DNA of 40,029 bases from Thermoleophilia bacterium (GTDB lineage: Bacteria; Actinomycetota; Thermoleophilia; Gaiellales; Gaiellaceae): assembly GCA_025929425.1 (NCBI GenBank), contig JAICME010000008.1, positions 1 through 40,029 of the forward strand. Reading direction: 5' to 3'. A model generated the notes under the pieces. It was not told the DNA's origin. It did no database searches and saw only the letters and a program-made list of their open reading frames with translations. Shown in pieces: positions 32,554 to 39,933 of the stretch; position 1 is the stretch's first letter; each line of letters opens with the position of its first letter. The position numbers were made by a program, and so were the translations under genes.

Positions 32554-33396
32554 ATGTCGACCGGGCACATCCTCCTGCTGGGCGCGATCGCGGGCGCGAC
32601 GATCTTCCTCGGCCTGCCCGTCGGCCGCGTGAACACCTTTGGGCCGATCGTGCGCGCGTGTCTCTCGGCACTGGCGACCGGGATCCTGCTCTTCCTCTTC
32701 TGGGACGTCCTCACGGGCGCCGTCGACCCGATCGACTCGGCGCTGCAGGCGCGGCACTGGGGAAGGTTCGCGTGGCTCTCGGCGCTCGGTGCCGCGGGCT
32801 TCGCGCTCGGCCTGATGGGGCTCGTCCACTACGCGGTCTGGATGCGGCGACGTGCAAGCCGGCGCGTGACGACGATGGTCGGCCCGGGAGCGGCGGCCGT
32901 CGACGAGTTCACGCATCGCCGCTGGATCGACGAGCTCACGCCGGGCAAGCAGCTCGCACTGTTGATCGCGGTCGGGATCGGCGTTCACAACTTCGGCGAG
33001 GGGCTCGCGATCGGCCAGGCGGCCGCCGCCGGCTCGATCAGCCTCGCCGTGACGCTGATCGTCGGCTTCGGTTTGCACAACGCGACCGAGGGCTTCGGCA
33101 TCTGCGGGCCGTTGGCGGGGGAAGGCACGAAGCCGACCTGGGGGTTCCTCGGCCTGATGGGCGTGATCGGAGGCGCCCCGACGTTCCTCGGCACCGTGCT
33201 CGGGCAGGCGTGGTCGAGCGAGGCGATGTCGGTCGTCTTCTTCGCCGTCGCCGCCGGCTCGATCCTCTACGTGGTGCAGGAGCTGATGGCGGTCAACCGC
33301 AGCTACGGCCGCACGGCACTCGTCACGTGGCTCGTCCTCGCGGGGCTCCTGCTCGGCTTTGCGACGGACTTCGTCGTCAGCGCCGCAGGCGTCTGA
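32554..33396 (+). CDS. ZIP family metal transporter
   Basis: The protein has 280 residues and about eight membrane spans. It moves Zn(II), Fe(II) or Mn(II) into the cell. The metal-binding helices carry GIGVHNFGEGLAIG (His145, Asn146, Glu149) and FGLHNATEGFGI (His175, Asn176, Glu179), the defining TM4 and TM5 motifs. A Gly/Ala-rich N-terminal helix (ILLLGAIAGATIFLGLPVG) and VVFFAVAAGSILYVVQELM are other spans. The loop between spans 3 and 4 is short and not His-rich. The divergent DtxR-family gene and shared palindrome point to metal-responsive control. The start ATG 32554 has only a weak ribosome-binding site. Confidence 0.94.
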   Translation: MSTGHILLLGAIAGATIFLGLPVGRVNTFGPIVRACLSALATGILLFLFWDVLTGAVDPIDSALQARHWGRFAWLSALGAAGFALGLMGLVHYAVWMRRRASRRVTTMVGPGAAAVDEFTHRRWIDELTPGKQLALLIAVGIGVHNFGEGLAIGQAAAAGSISLAVTLIVGFGLHNATEGFGICGPLAGEGTKPTWGFLGLMGVIGGAPTFLGTVLGQAWSSEAMSVVFFAVAAGSILYVVQELMAVNRSYGRTALVTWLVLAGLLLGFATDFVVSAAGV

Positions 33397-33405
33397 CCTG
33401 GTCGC

Positions 33406-34881
33406 TCACCAGAGGAGGACTGGAGAACATGCCCGGCGGTTTCTGCCGACGTGGGCTCCGCCGCCGATCAGGACTTGAGCCGAGGCGTCCGGGTTGGAGG
33501 CGCCGGTGAGGGGCCGGCCGCAGAGGTGGAGACGCTGGCTCGGGCCGACGGTTCCGTCCCGAGCGATGGTCGCGGAGAACTGTTTCCCGTCTCCGTCCGC
33601 CCACACGATGGTGTGTAGGTCGCCGGCGCGTGCCAGCGCGATCCAGAAGCCGCTGCTTCCATTCTGGGTTTGGGAGAGAACCGTGTCCGACGCTCCCTGG
33701 GCTCCGACGGTCCCCACGTAGAGGCCGGAGACGTTGTCCGGGTCACCCACCCAGATTCCGGCCAGCGCCCCTGTCGCGGTGAACCAGAACGTGTCGTCGA
33801 GGGTGACCGCAGAGGGCAGCCAGGAGGCGCCGTGCGAGTGCGGGAAGACGAGAGGAGCAGACCAGCCGGCTCCGGGGCTGGAGCGGATCGTCGCCTCGAC
33901 GGGGCCGAGGAAGCCTTGCGTGTCGTCTTGCCAGACCAGCGCCGCTCGTGACCCATCCGAGACGAAGAGCGGGTAGACGGCGACGGGGATGCCGCCGGGG
34001 CTCGACCCGGTGATCGCCTGCACGGGCGTCGTCCAGGTGGAGCCGTTCCAGGAAGAGACGACGACCGCCGCCGAGGCGTCCTGCCAGGCCGCGGTGATCG
34101 AGCCGTTCACCGAGGCAACGGTCGCTCCGACCTCGGCCGCAATCGTCCGTCGGCCCGATGGCTGCGGAGGAGTGACCGGCGTCCACTGTTGCGAGCCGCC
34201 CGCCAGTCCCCACATGCGAGCGGTCGTATCGCCGTTCGCTCCGTGCAGGCTGACGAGGAACCGGTCCTCGTCGTCGCTCGCGACCAGGACCCTGTAGAGC
34301 CCGGGCTGGGAGGACTGCGTCTCGTACAGGACCTTTGCGGCGCTCCAGCCCGTCCGGCCGACGATCGCTGCCTCGACGCGCCGAGTCCGTCCAGTGGTCG
34401 CCCAGACGACGACGGCGCGCCTCGCATCCGAGCCGACGACGAGAGACCCAGGGAAGAGAAGACCGGTCGACCCGGACGGCGACCAGCGGGATGCCAAGAG
34501 GTGTGACGGCCCGCGGAATCGTCCACCGGCGTCCAGCTCTCTCGCCGCGAGCCGCCGCCGACTCGTATACAGGAGCAGGAAGCGGCCGTCTGCGAGCGCC
34601 GTGAGACCCACCGCGTAAGGCCAGCGCAGAGACAGTCGCCCGACGGTCTCGAATCGCGAGCCATTTGCCGTACGCCGGGCCACGCTCATCGAGTGTGCGG
34701 ACGAGAACACGACGACCGAGGTTCCGGAGCGGTTCACTGCGGCCTCGTGCACGTTGCTGAGCTGTGCACCGAGCCGGGCCGCAGACTGGACGTGCCAGCC
34801 CGTGGCCGCCGCGTCCGCGGCCGGCGCAGTTACGCACAGGACGGCCAGAAGAGGTGTCAGCAAGCGACCCGCTCGCCGCAT
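33406..34881 (-). CDS. Secreted protein with beta-propeller-like repeats, function unknown
   Basis: This 491-residue protein has a signal peptide (MRRAGRLLTPLLAVLCVTAP, cut near ADAAATG). The mature part repeats a pattern of hydrophobic beta strands ending in W/T: SVVVFSSAHSMSVA, GRFLLLYTSRRRLA, AVVVWATTGRTRR, AAVVVSSWNGSTWTTPVQA and RAALVWQDDTQGF. This suggests six or seven blades of a propeller like those in sialidase-type proteins, but Asp-box motifs are not clear. Two cysteines near the C-terminus (HLCGRPL, RRACSPV) may pair. The start ATG 34881 is chosen because TAGATT stands exactly seven bases upstream; an ATG at 34917 would add 12 residues. No close family is recognised. Confidence 0.75.
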   Translation of the reverse strand: MRRAGRLLTPLLAVLCVTAPAADAAATGWHVQSAARLGAQLSNVHEAAVNRSGTSVVVFSSAHSMSVARRTANGSRFETVGRLSLRWPYAVGLTALADGRFLLLYTSRRRLAARELDAGGRFRGPSHLLASRWSPSGSTGLLFPGSLVVGSDARRAVVVWATTGRTRRVEAAIVGRTGWSAAKVLYETQSSQPGLYRVLVASDDEDRFLVSLHGANGDTTARMWGLAGGSQQWTPVTPPQPSGRRTIAAEVGATVASVNGSITAAWQDASAAVVVSSWNGSTWTTPVQAITGSSPGGIPVAVYPLFVSDGSRAALVWQDDTQGFLGPVEATIRSSPGAGWSAPLVFPHSHGASWLPSAVTLDDTFWFTATGALAGIWVGDPDNVSGLYVGTVGAQGASDTVLSQTQNGSSGFWIALARAGDLHTIVWADGDGKQFSATIARDGTVGPSQRLHLCGRPLTGASNPDASAQVLIGGGAHVGRNRRACSPVLLW

Positions 34882-34888
34882 GGCCGTG

Positions 34889-34894
34889 AATCTA
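34889..34894 (-). promoter_or_regulatory. Candidate -10 box of the secreted propeller gene (leaderless)
   Basis: On the minus strand TAGATT ends exactly seven bases before ATG 34881. This decides between the two candidate ATGs for that gene. Confidence 0.5.
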
Positions 34895-34989
34895 GTGCAA
34901 CCGGAGGGCGATGTCATTCCTGAGCCTGGGCGGCTGTCGCGCCGGTTTCGCGCGCAGCGAGGGAGAGGCAGCCTGACGCGCGAGTCCAG

Positions 34990-34995
34990 TAGATT
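34990..34995 (+). promoter_or_regulatory. Candidate -10 box of the GNAT gene at 35002 (leaderless)
   Basis: TAGATT ends six bases before ATG 35002 with no Shine-Dalgarno. The rest of 34882-34989 shows nothing else besides the divergent -10. Confidence 0.5.
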
Positions 34996-35001
34996 CCGCG
35001 A

Positions 35002-35832
35002 ATGACGGTGGACACCGCCGTGCTCACGCTCGCCCTCCACCCTTTTCGAGAGCTCCCGCCTGCGCCCGGCATCGAGCGGGTCGAGCAGGACGGCTTGCTC
35101 TGTTTCTTTCATCCGTATCCGAATGCGCAACCCGTCGAGCCGCTCGGTTTGGCTCCGGGCGACGTGCCTGCGGCGGTCGCGGCGGCCCGCGGCGCTGCCC
35201 GGGAGCGCGGCAAGGGGCTGCAGGTGTGGTGGGTCGCTCCCGAGGACTCCGATCTCGGGCCGGCGCTGGAGCGGGAAGGGCTGGTGAACGAGGACACGCC
35301 GGGCTTCGAAGCGGTCGAGAACGCGATGGCGCTCGTCCATCCTCCGTACGGTGGGAGCAGCGGCGAGATTGCGGTCACCGCCGTCGACGCGTACGAGGAT
35401 TTCACCGCTGCGACCTTCGTGGTGCTCGACGCGTTCGAGTTTCCCGAGGCGATGCGCGCGGAGGCGGCTGCGGAGCTTCCGCAGCGGTGGGACGAGTACC
35501 GAGACCCGGCCAATCCCGGGCGACAATACGTTGCCCGGATCGACGACGAGATCGTCGGCACGGCCGGCGCCGTCTTCGGGGGAGCCGGCGTCAACCTGTT
35601 CGGCGGCGCCGTTCTCCCGCGTGCCCGCGGGCGCGGCGTCTATCGCGCGCTGACGGCCGCTCGGTGGCAGGAAGCCGTGGAACGGGGGACGCCGGCGTTG
35701 ACCGTCCAGGCGGGGCGCATGTCCATGCCGGTTCTCGCCAAACTCGGCTTCGTCGAGGTCGGCGAGGCGCGTATGTACGTCGACGACGTCGGAGCCGCGG
35801 AGAGCAGCGCTGGGCTGCCCTCCGCAGGGTGA
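35002..35832 (+). CDS. GNAT family N-acetyltransferase
   Basis: The protein has 276 residues. The C-terminal half has the acetyltransferase fold: YVARIDDEIVGTAGAVFGGAGVNLFGGAVLPRARGRGVYRALTAARWQEAVERG. Within it, RARGRGVYRAL is the acetyl-CoA loop (R/Q-x-x-G-x-G/A). The sequence then runs LTVQAGRMSMPVLAKLGFVEVGEARMY. The N-terminal half (PGIERVEQDGLLCFFHPYPNAQPVEPLG) is a second, degenerate GNAT-like region. Such two-domain proteins act on small molecules or amino groups; the substrate is unknown. TAGATT six bases ahead of ATG 35002 supports the start. Confidence 0.85.
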   Translation: MTVDTAVLTLALHPFRELPPAPGIERVEQDGLLCFFHPYPNAQPVEPLGLAPGDVPAAVAAARGAARERGKGLQVWWVAPEDSDLGPALEREGLVNEDTPGFEAVENAMALVHPPYGGSSGEIAVTAVDAYEDFTAATFVVLDAFEFPEAMRAEAAAELPQRWDEYRDPANPGRQYVARIDDEIVGTAGAVFGGAGVNLFGGAVLPRARGRGVYRALTAARWQEAVERGTPALTVQAGRMSMPVLAKLGFVEVGEARMYVDDVGAAESSAGLPSAG

Positions 35833-35848
35833 TTTGCCGAGGACTCCC

Positions 35849-36154
35849 CTAGCGCACGACGTGGTGAAGCTCGTAGAAGCCGTCTCGCGTGGGCTCCGCG
35901 AAGTTGTCGGGGTTCGGAAACGCCTGCGGCCCCCCCTCGACCACCGGCTGGACCTGCTCGGCGAGGAACCGTTCGGCGTCCTCCCGGGTCTCCCAGACGT
36001 CGAGAATCCGGAACACGCCGGCCTCGTCGTCGAAGCCCGCCGTGTGCGCGATCAGGCCCTGAAACGGGCCGTCGCCGATCTTGTCCGCCACGAAGTCATA
36101 GTTCGTCGTCGTACGATCGCCGATCGCGAACTCCTGGATGTAGGCAACTGCCAC
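35849..36154 (-). CDS. Small dimeric alpha-beta barrel (ABM-like) protein
   Basis: This 101-residue protein resembles the antibiotic biosynthesis monooxygenase / dimeric alpha-beta barrel superfamily: VAVAYIQEFAIGD, then GPFQGLIAHTAGFDDEAGVFRILDVWETREDAERFLAEQVQPVV. Heme or polyketide roles known for relatives cannot be deduced here. The start GTG 36154 is chosen because AAGGAGG stands seven bases upstream; a longer open frame to 36205 lacks such a site. It is convergent with the GNAT gene and divergent from the next small gene by about 30 bases. Confidence 0.7.
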   Translation of the reverse strand: MAVAYIQEFAIGDRTTTNYDFVADKIGDGPFQGLIAHTAGFDDEAGVFRILDVWETREDAERFLAEQVQPVVEGGPQAFPNPDNFAEPTRDGFYELHHVVR

Positions 36155-36185
36155 GGGACGCCTCCTTGCTGGTTTGCCGGATCGT

Positions 36186-36491
36186 ATGAAGCTCGATGAT
36201 CTCACTCGTCTCGGCGCGCAGCTCCGCGGTGTCTCGGAGCGTCGTCGAGACGGGCTGCTCGACTGGCGCTACCACGGGCGCCTCGTGGCGCGCCAACTGG
36301 ACGACACCCACGTCGTCATCCGTGCGTCGTTCGACTTCCGCGACCTCCTGCTCCACTCGTTTCCCGAGACGTTCTCGGTGCCGGAGCGCTTCGCCAGGCA
36401 CATGATGATCGTGGCCGACCTCGAGCACGGAGATGTCCGCGCCATCGAAGATGCCGTGATCGCTGCCTGGGAGCTCCAGTCGGGCAGGTGA
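36186..36491 (+). CDS. MmcQ/YjbR-like (DUF419) small protein
   Basis: The protein has 101 residues. Its shape (LDWRYHGRLVARQLDDTHVVIRASFDFRDLLLHSFPETFSVPERFARHMMIVADLEHGDVRAIEDAVIAAWEL) fits the MmcQ/YjbR DNA-binding-like fold, with a compact alpha/beta CyaY-like core. No clear residue fixes a function, and identity is by overall pattern. ATG 36186 is the first Met of the fold. It lies just upstream of priA on the same strand (34-base gap) and may share its transcript, although priA has its own promoter-like element. Confidence 0.6.
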   Translation: MKLDDLTRLGAQLRGVSERRRDGLLDWRYHGRLVARQLDDTHVVIRASFDFRDLLLHSFPETFSVPERFARHMMIVADLEHGDVRAIEDAVIAAWELQSGR

Positions 36492-36511
36492 GCGACGACC
36501 AGCGTCCCGGC

Positions 36512-36517
36512 TACGCT
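36512..36517 (+). promoter_or_regulatory. Candidate -10 box of priA (leaderless)
   Basis: TACGCT ends eight bases before GTG 36526. It matches the hexamer used twice at 3051-3060 and has no Shine-Dalgarno after it. Confidence 0.45.
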
Positions 36518-36525
36518 CGCTGCCC

Positions 36526-38520
36526 GTGTCTCGCCTCGCCTCCGTCTACCCGATCGTCAACGCACGCTCGCTCGCGCGGCCGTTCACCTATGAGATCGAG
36601 GACGAGGTGGGCAAGGGGGCGGTTCTCGCGATTCGCTTCGGCAACGCCCGCCGGCGAGGCGTGGTGGTCGACACAGACACCGAGGCGCCGCCCGACGTCG
36701 AGCCGGTCGCGGCCGAGCGGGTGCTCGAGACCCTGCCGCCCGCGCTCGTCGATCTCGCCCTCTGGGTCGCCGACTACTACGGCTCGACACCTGCCCGCGC
36801 GCTCGCGCTGATCGCGCCGCAGCAGCCGGCGCGGCGTGGCGAGCGGCGGGACGTGACGGCGTCCGCGGGCCTGCCCGCCGAGCCTGCGCCCGTTCAGCTC
36901 TCCGAGTCGCAGGGCCGCGCACTCGCCCGGATCGAGACGTTGCTGCGGGACGGCGGGGGCAACGTCCTCCTCGCCGGGGCGACCGGAAGCGGCAAGACCG
37001 AGGTCTACATCCGTGCCTGCGAGGCCGCGCTCGCCGCGGGACGCGGCGCGATCGTCCTCGTGCCCGAGATCGCCCTCACGCCGCAGACGCTCGGGCGCTT
37101 CCAGGCGCGCTTCGGCGACCGCGTGGCGCTGCTCCACTCGGGCCTGACGGACGCCGAACGGCGGGACGAGCGCGAGCGGATCGTGACCGGCGAGGCGCCC
37201 GTCGTCGTCGGCGCGCGCTCGGCCGTGTTCGCGCCGCTCCCTTCGCTCGGGGTCGTCTGCGTCGACGAGGAGCACGACAGCTCGTACAAGCAGGAGTCGG
37301 ATCCACGCTACGACGCGCGCACCGTGGCCGCGAAGCGCGCGGCTCTCGAAGGAGCCGTCGCGATCTTCGGCACGGCGACGCCGCGGCCGGAGTCGTGGCA
37401 GGCCCTCGAACGGCTCGAGCTCGGCGGCCGGATCGCCGCGCCGATGCCGACCGTTCGCGTCGTCGACCTGCGCGAGCAGACCGGATATCCCCTCTCGGGG
37501 CCGCTTCTCACCGAGCTCGGCAGGCTGGCGGAAGGTGGAGGGAAGGCGATCCTGCTCCTCAACCGAAGAGGCGTCGCACCAGCGCTCCATTGCCGTGCCT
37601 GTGGCGTCACGCGGCGCTGCCCCAATTGCGATGTGGCGTTCACGCTCCATGGTGCTGCAAGTACCGGCGGCAAAGCCGCCGGTACGCGGCCGGAAGACCG
37701 CGCTGCCTTCGGCAGCGCTCGGGACGGCACCCTGCGCTGCCACCACTGCGGGTCTCGCGAGCCGGCGGGTGAGACGTGCCCCGCCTGTGGCTCGCCGGAG
37801 GTGGCGCGGATCGGCGCCGGGACGCAGCGGCTCGAACGCGAGCTCGAGCGGCATGTGCCCGAGCTCGAGCGGATCAGGCTCGACGCCGACGCGGTCGCGA
37901 AGCCCGAAGACCTCCGGGCGGCACTCGAGCGCTTCGCGCACGCCGACCGAGCCGTCCTCATCGGAACGCAGATGGTCGCGAAAGGGCACCACTTCCCCGG
38001 CGTCGAGCTTGCCGCCGTCGTCGATGCCGACACGGGTCTCGGGCTACCCGACTTCCGGGCCGAGGAGCGGACGTTCCAGCTCCTCACCCAGCTCGCCGGC
38101 CGCAGCGGCCGCGATGCTCCCGGCCGCGTCATCGTCCAGACGTTCCAGCCCGAGTCGCGCGCCGTGCAGCACGCCGCACGCCACGACGTCACCGGGTTCC
38201 TCTCGGGTGAGCTCGAGCGCCGACGCGCACTCGGCTACCCGCCGTTCCGGCACCTCGTCCGCGTGCTCGTCTCGGGCCCGGAGGCAGCCGACACGATCCG
38301 CGCGCTCGAGGAGCTGAAGGCCGGGTTGGCGGAGTTCGAGCTGCTCGGCCCGGCGCCGCTGCTTCGCCTGCGTTCCCGGCACCGTGCTCAGCTGGTCGGC
38401 AAGACCGACCGGCCGCGGGCGCTCGCGTCGCGCGCAGCTGCGCTGCTCTCGGCTGCCGCCCCGGCGATGCGGCGCGCCGGGCTGACGGCCGTCGTCGACG
38501 TCGATCCGCAATCCCTGTGA
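36526..38520 (+). CDS. priA: Primosomal protein N' (replication restart helicase PriA)
   Basis: The protein has 664 residues and binds stalled forks to reload the replisome. The N-terminal 3'-DNA-binding domain is short (YPIVNARSLARPFTYEI). The helicase core has Walker A GATGSGKTEVY (about 151-161), PEIALTPQTLGRF, Walker B DEEHDSSYKQE (about 247), GTATPRPESW and later GTQMVAKGHHFPGVELAAVVDADT. Eight zinc cysteines lie in HCRACGVTRRCPNCD and RCHHCGSREPAGETCPACGS. Many actinobacteria have PriA with broken helicase motifs; here they look intact. Residues about 376-401 are a Gly/Ala/Arg-rich insertion between the zinc pairs, encoded by two strong hairpins. Start GTG 36526 follows TACGCT. The GFA gene overlaps its stop. 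Confidence 0.94.
   Translation: MSRLASVYPIVNARSLARPFTYEIEDEVGKGAVLAIRFGNARRRGVVVDTDTEAPPDVEPVAAERVLETLPPALVDLALWVADYYGSTPARALALIAPQQPARRGERRDVTASAGLPAEPAPVQLSESQGRALARIETLLRDGGGNVLLAGATGSGKTEVYIRACEAALAAGRGAIVLVPEIALTPQTLGRFQARFGDRVALLHSGLTDAERRDERERIVTGEAPVVVGARSAVFAPLPSLGVVCVDEEHDSSYKQESDPRYDARTVAAKRAALEGAVAIFGTATPRPESWQALERLELGGRIAAPMPTVRVVDLREQTGYPLSGPLLTELGRLAEGGGKAILLLNRRGVAPALHCRACGVTRRCPNCDVAFTLHGAASTGGKAAGTRPEDRAAFGSARDGTLRCHHCGSREPAGETCPACGSPEVARIGAGTQRLERELERHVPELERIRLDADAVAKPEDLRAALERFAHADRAVLIGTQMVAKGHHFPGVELAAVVDADTGLGLPDFRAEERTFQLLTQLAGRSGRDAPGRVIVQTFQPESRAVQHAARHDVTGFLSGELERRRALGYPPFRHLVRVLVSGPEAADTIRALEELKAGLAEFELLGPAPLLRLRSRHRAQLVGKTDRPRALASRAAALLSAAAPAMRRAGLTAVVDVDPQSL
37651..37728 (+). 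repeat. In-frame hairpin-rich insertion in priA
   Basis: This 78-base segment encodes about 26 residues between PriA zinc-binding pairs, where most PriA proteins have only a few. It contains GTACCGGCGGC (37661-37671) pairing with GCCGCCGGTAC (37675-37685) around AAA, and GCGCTGCC (37700-37707) pairing with GGCAGCGC (37711-37718) around TTC. A shorter CGCGG/CCGCG stem (37685-37689 and 37698-37702) bridges them. The look is of a palindromic repeat that entered the gene in frame. Confidence 0.65.
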
Positions 38521-38888
38521 TGCGCACCGGAGGATGCCTGTGTGGTGCTGTGCGGTACACGGTCGCCGGCGAGTCCTTCCATGTGGGGCGCTGTCACTGC
38601 GGCGACTGCCGCAAGAGGTCGGGGAGCACCTACACGATCTACGGGCAGTGGCCGCTCGAGGCGTTCGAGGTGGCCGGCGAGTATGCGACCTATGACGGAG
38701 ACAGCTTCTGTCCCGCGTGCGGATCGCGCCTCTTCAGCGTCTACGAGGAAGGCGTCGAGGTTCAGCTCGGCTCGCTTGACGAGGCGCCGTTCGAGCTACG
38801 ACCGGAGGCGGAGATCTGGATCAAGCGCCGCGAGCCGTGGCTGCACGAGATCGAAGGCGCCGCACAGCACCAGGAGAACCGGCACTAG
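38520..38888 (+). CDS. GFA family (CENP-V/GFA domain) zinc protein
   Basis: This 122-residue glutathione-dependent formaldehyde-activating-like enzyme has a zinc site from CLCGAVRYTV (two Cys), GRCHCGDCRKRSGSTYT and FCPACGSRLF. Known relatives accelerate formaldehyde conjugation to glutathione or have unknown function; actinobacteria that lack glutathione keep such proteins for other thiols or unknown roles. ATG 38520 shares its A with the TGA of priA (TGATG), so coupling is likely; GTG 38517 is a possible one-codon-longer start. Its stop overlaps the convergent acetyltransferase. Confidence 0.88.
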   Translation: MRTGGCLCGAVRYTVAGESFHVGRCHCGDCRKRSGSTYTIYGQWPLEAFEVAGEYATYDGDSFCPACGSRLFSVYEEGVEVQLGSLDEAPFELRPEAEIWIKRREPWLHEIEGAAQHQENRH

Positions 38889-39379
38889 TCGGCGATTCGC
38901 TGGAAGAGATAGAAGTCGCGCCAGTCGCCGGCGATGCGGAGGAAGCTGCGAGCGAGGCCGATCCGGTCGAAGCCGTTCTTCTCGAGCACGCGCTGCGATG
39001 CGACGTTGTCCACGAGCGTCGCCGCCTCGACGCGGTGCAGGCCGAGTGCGCCGAACGCGTAGGACACCACCTCGCCGACAGCGCCGGTCGCCAGGCCGCG
39101 ACCGTTCCTGCGGCCGTCGATCCAGTAGCCGATCGTGCAGCCCTGGAGCGCCTCGCGGACGATGTGGAAGACGTTGATCGTGCCGGCGATCGACTCGCCG
39201 TCGAGGATCGCGAAGGGATGCGTGTCGTCTGCGAGCTGCCGCTCGAGCCGCGCGAGCTGGCCCTCCGCGGTGAAGAACTCGGGCGGCCGAACCGGCTCGA
39301 ACGGCCTGAGGAAGTCCCGGTTCGCGGCGTAGAGCGCGGCGAGCTCCTCCGCGTCCTCGGGCCGCACGGGCCGAATCAT
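38885..39379 (-). CDS. RimJ/RimL-type GNAT N-acetyltransferase
   Basis: The protein has 164 residues with MIRPVRPEDAEELAALYAANRDFLRPFEPVRPPEFFT, the opening usual for RimJ/RimL. GCTIGYWIDGRRNGRGLATGAVGEVVSYAFGALGLHRVEA has the acetyl-CoA loop (RRNGRGLATGA), and VDNVASQRVLEKNGFDRIGLARSFLRIAGDWRDFYLFQRI is the classic C-terminal half. Relatives acetylate ribosomal protein N-termini or amino groups of antibiotics; target here unknown. Start ATG 39379 overlaps the stop of the upstream hypothetical gene by four bases (ATGA), and the stop meets the GFA stop on the other strand. Confidence 0.9.
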   Translation of the reverse strand: MIRPVRPEDAEELAALYAANRDFLRPFEPVRPPEFFTAEGQLARLERQLADDTHPFAILDGESIAGTINVFHIVREALQGCTIGYWIDGRRNGRGLATGAVGEVVSYAFGALGLHRVEAATLVDNVASQRVLEKNGFDRIGLARSFLRIAGDWRDFYLFQRIAD

Positions 39380-39906
39380 GCTGCGACGGCCGCCTCGCGG
39401 TCGGGCGGGAAGCGATCGAGGATCCAATCGGCGTCGAACGGCTCGCGCAGGTACGAGCGGCCGTTGAGGCGGACGAAGTCGCGTGTGCGGGGGTCCATCG
39501 GCAGCCGCGCCTCGGCGGGGAAGTTCCGGTTGTGGCGCTCGACGAGGTGATTGACCTCGGTGAAGTTCCAGCTCGTAGCGACATCGCGCCAGGCGGCCGC
39601 GAACTCCGCCGGATCCTCGGTCTCCTCGGCGAGCCTGCGCCACGCCTCGCCGAGCTGGCGCTCGTGCTGGTCGACGGCGTCTTCGATCGCGCGGAGGCGG
39701 CGCATCCAGGCCGTCGGCCCCCCGAGCGCACGCACTCCCGATTCGGCGTCGGGACGGAAGTTGCGCAGCCGCTGCCGCAGAGGCTTGCGGCGCACCGGGC
39801 TCGATTCGAGATCCGCCTCGAGCGTCTCGCGCTCGTGCCGCTCGCGCGGGGTCTCGGGCCGGGTCGCGCCCTGCCCCATGAGCTCCTTCAACGTCTTGGA
39901 ATCCAC
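39376..39906 (-). CDS. Conserved hypothetical protein
   Basis: The protein has 176 residues, is charged and soluble, and has a helical N-terminal half (KELMGQGATRPETPRERHERETL; DAVDQHERQLGEAWRRLAEE). The C-terminal part reads HNRNFPAEARLPMDPRTRDFVRLNGRSYLREPFDADWILDRFP. The latter pattern seems conserved in actinobacteria, but I do not recognise a named family. GTG 39906 follows a minus-strand TACCCT by seven bases, consistent with a leaderless start. The gene overlaps the acetyltransferase downstream, so they are probably co-translated. No function is proposed. Confidence 0.6.
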   Translation of the reverse strand: MDSKTLKELMGQGATRPETPRERHERETLEADLESSPVRRKPLRQRLRNFRPDAESGVRALGGPTAWMRRLRAIEDAVDQHERQLGEAWRRLAEETEDPAEFAAAWRDVATSWNFTEVNHLVERHNRNFPAEARLPMDPRTRDFVRLNGRSYLREPFDADWILDRFPPDREAAVAA

Positions 39907-39913
39907 CGCCGCG

Positions 39914-39923
39914 AGGGTACAGT
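39914..39923. promoter_or_regulatory. Overlapping divergent -10 boxes at the right edge
   Basis: Minus-strand TACCCT (39914-39919) ends seven bases before GTG 39906. Plus-strand TACAGT (39918-39923) ends ten bases before ATG 39934. The two hexamers overlap by two bases, so RNA polymerase could use only one at a time. Confidence 0.4.
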
Positions 39924-39933
39924 CCGCCTTTCC

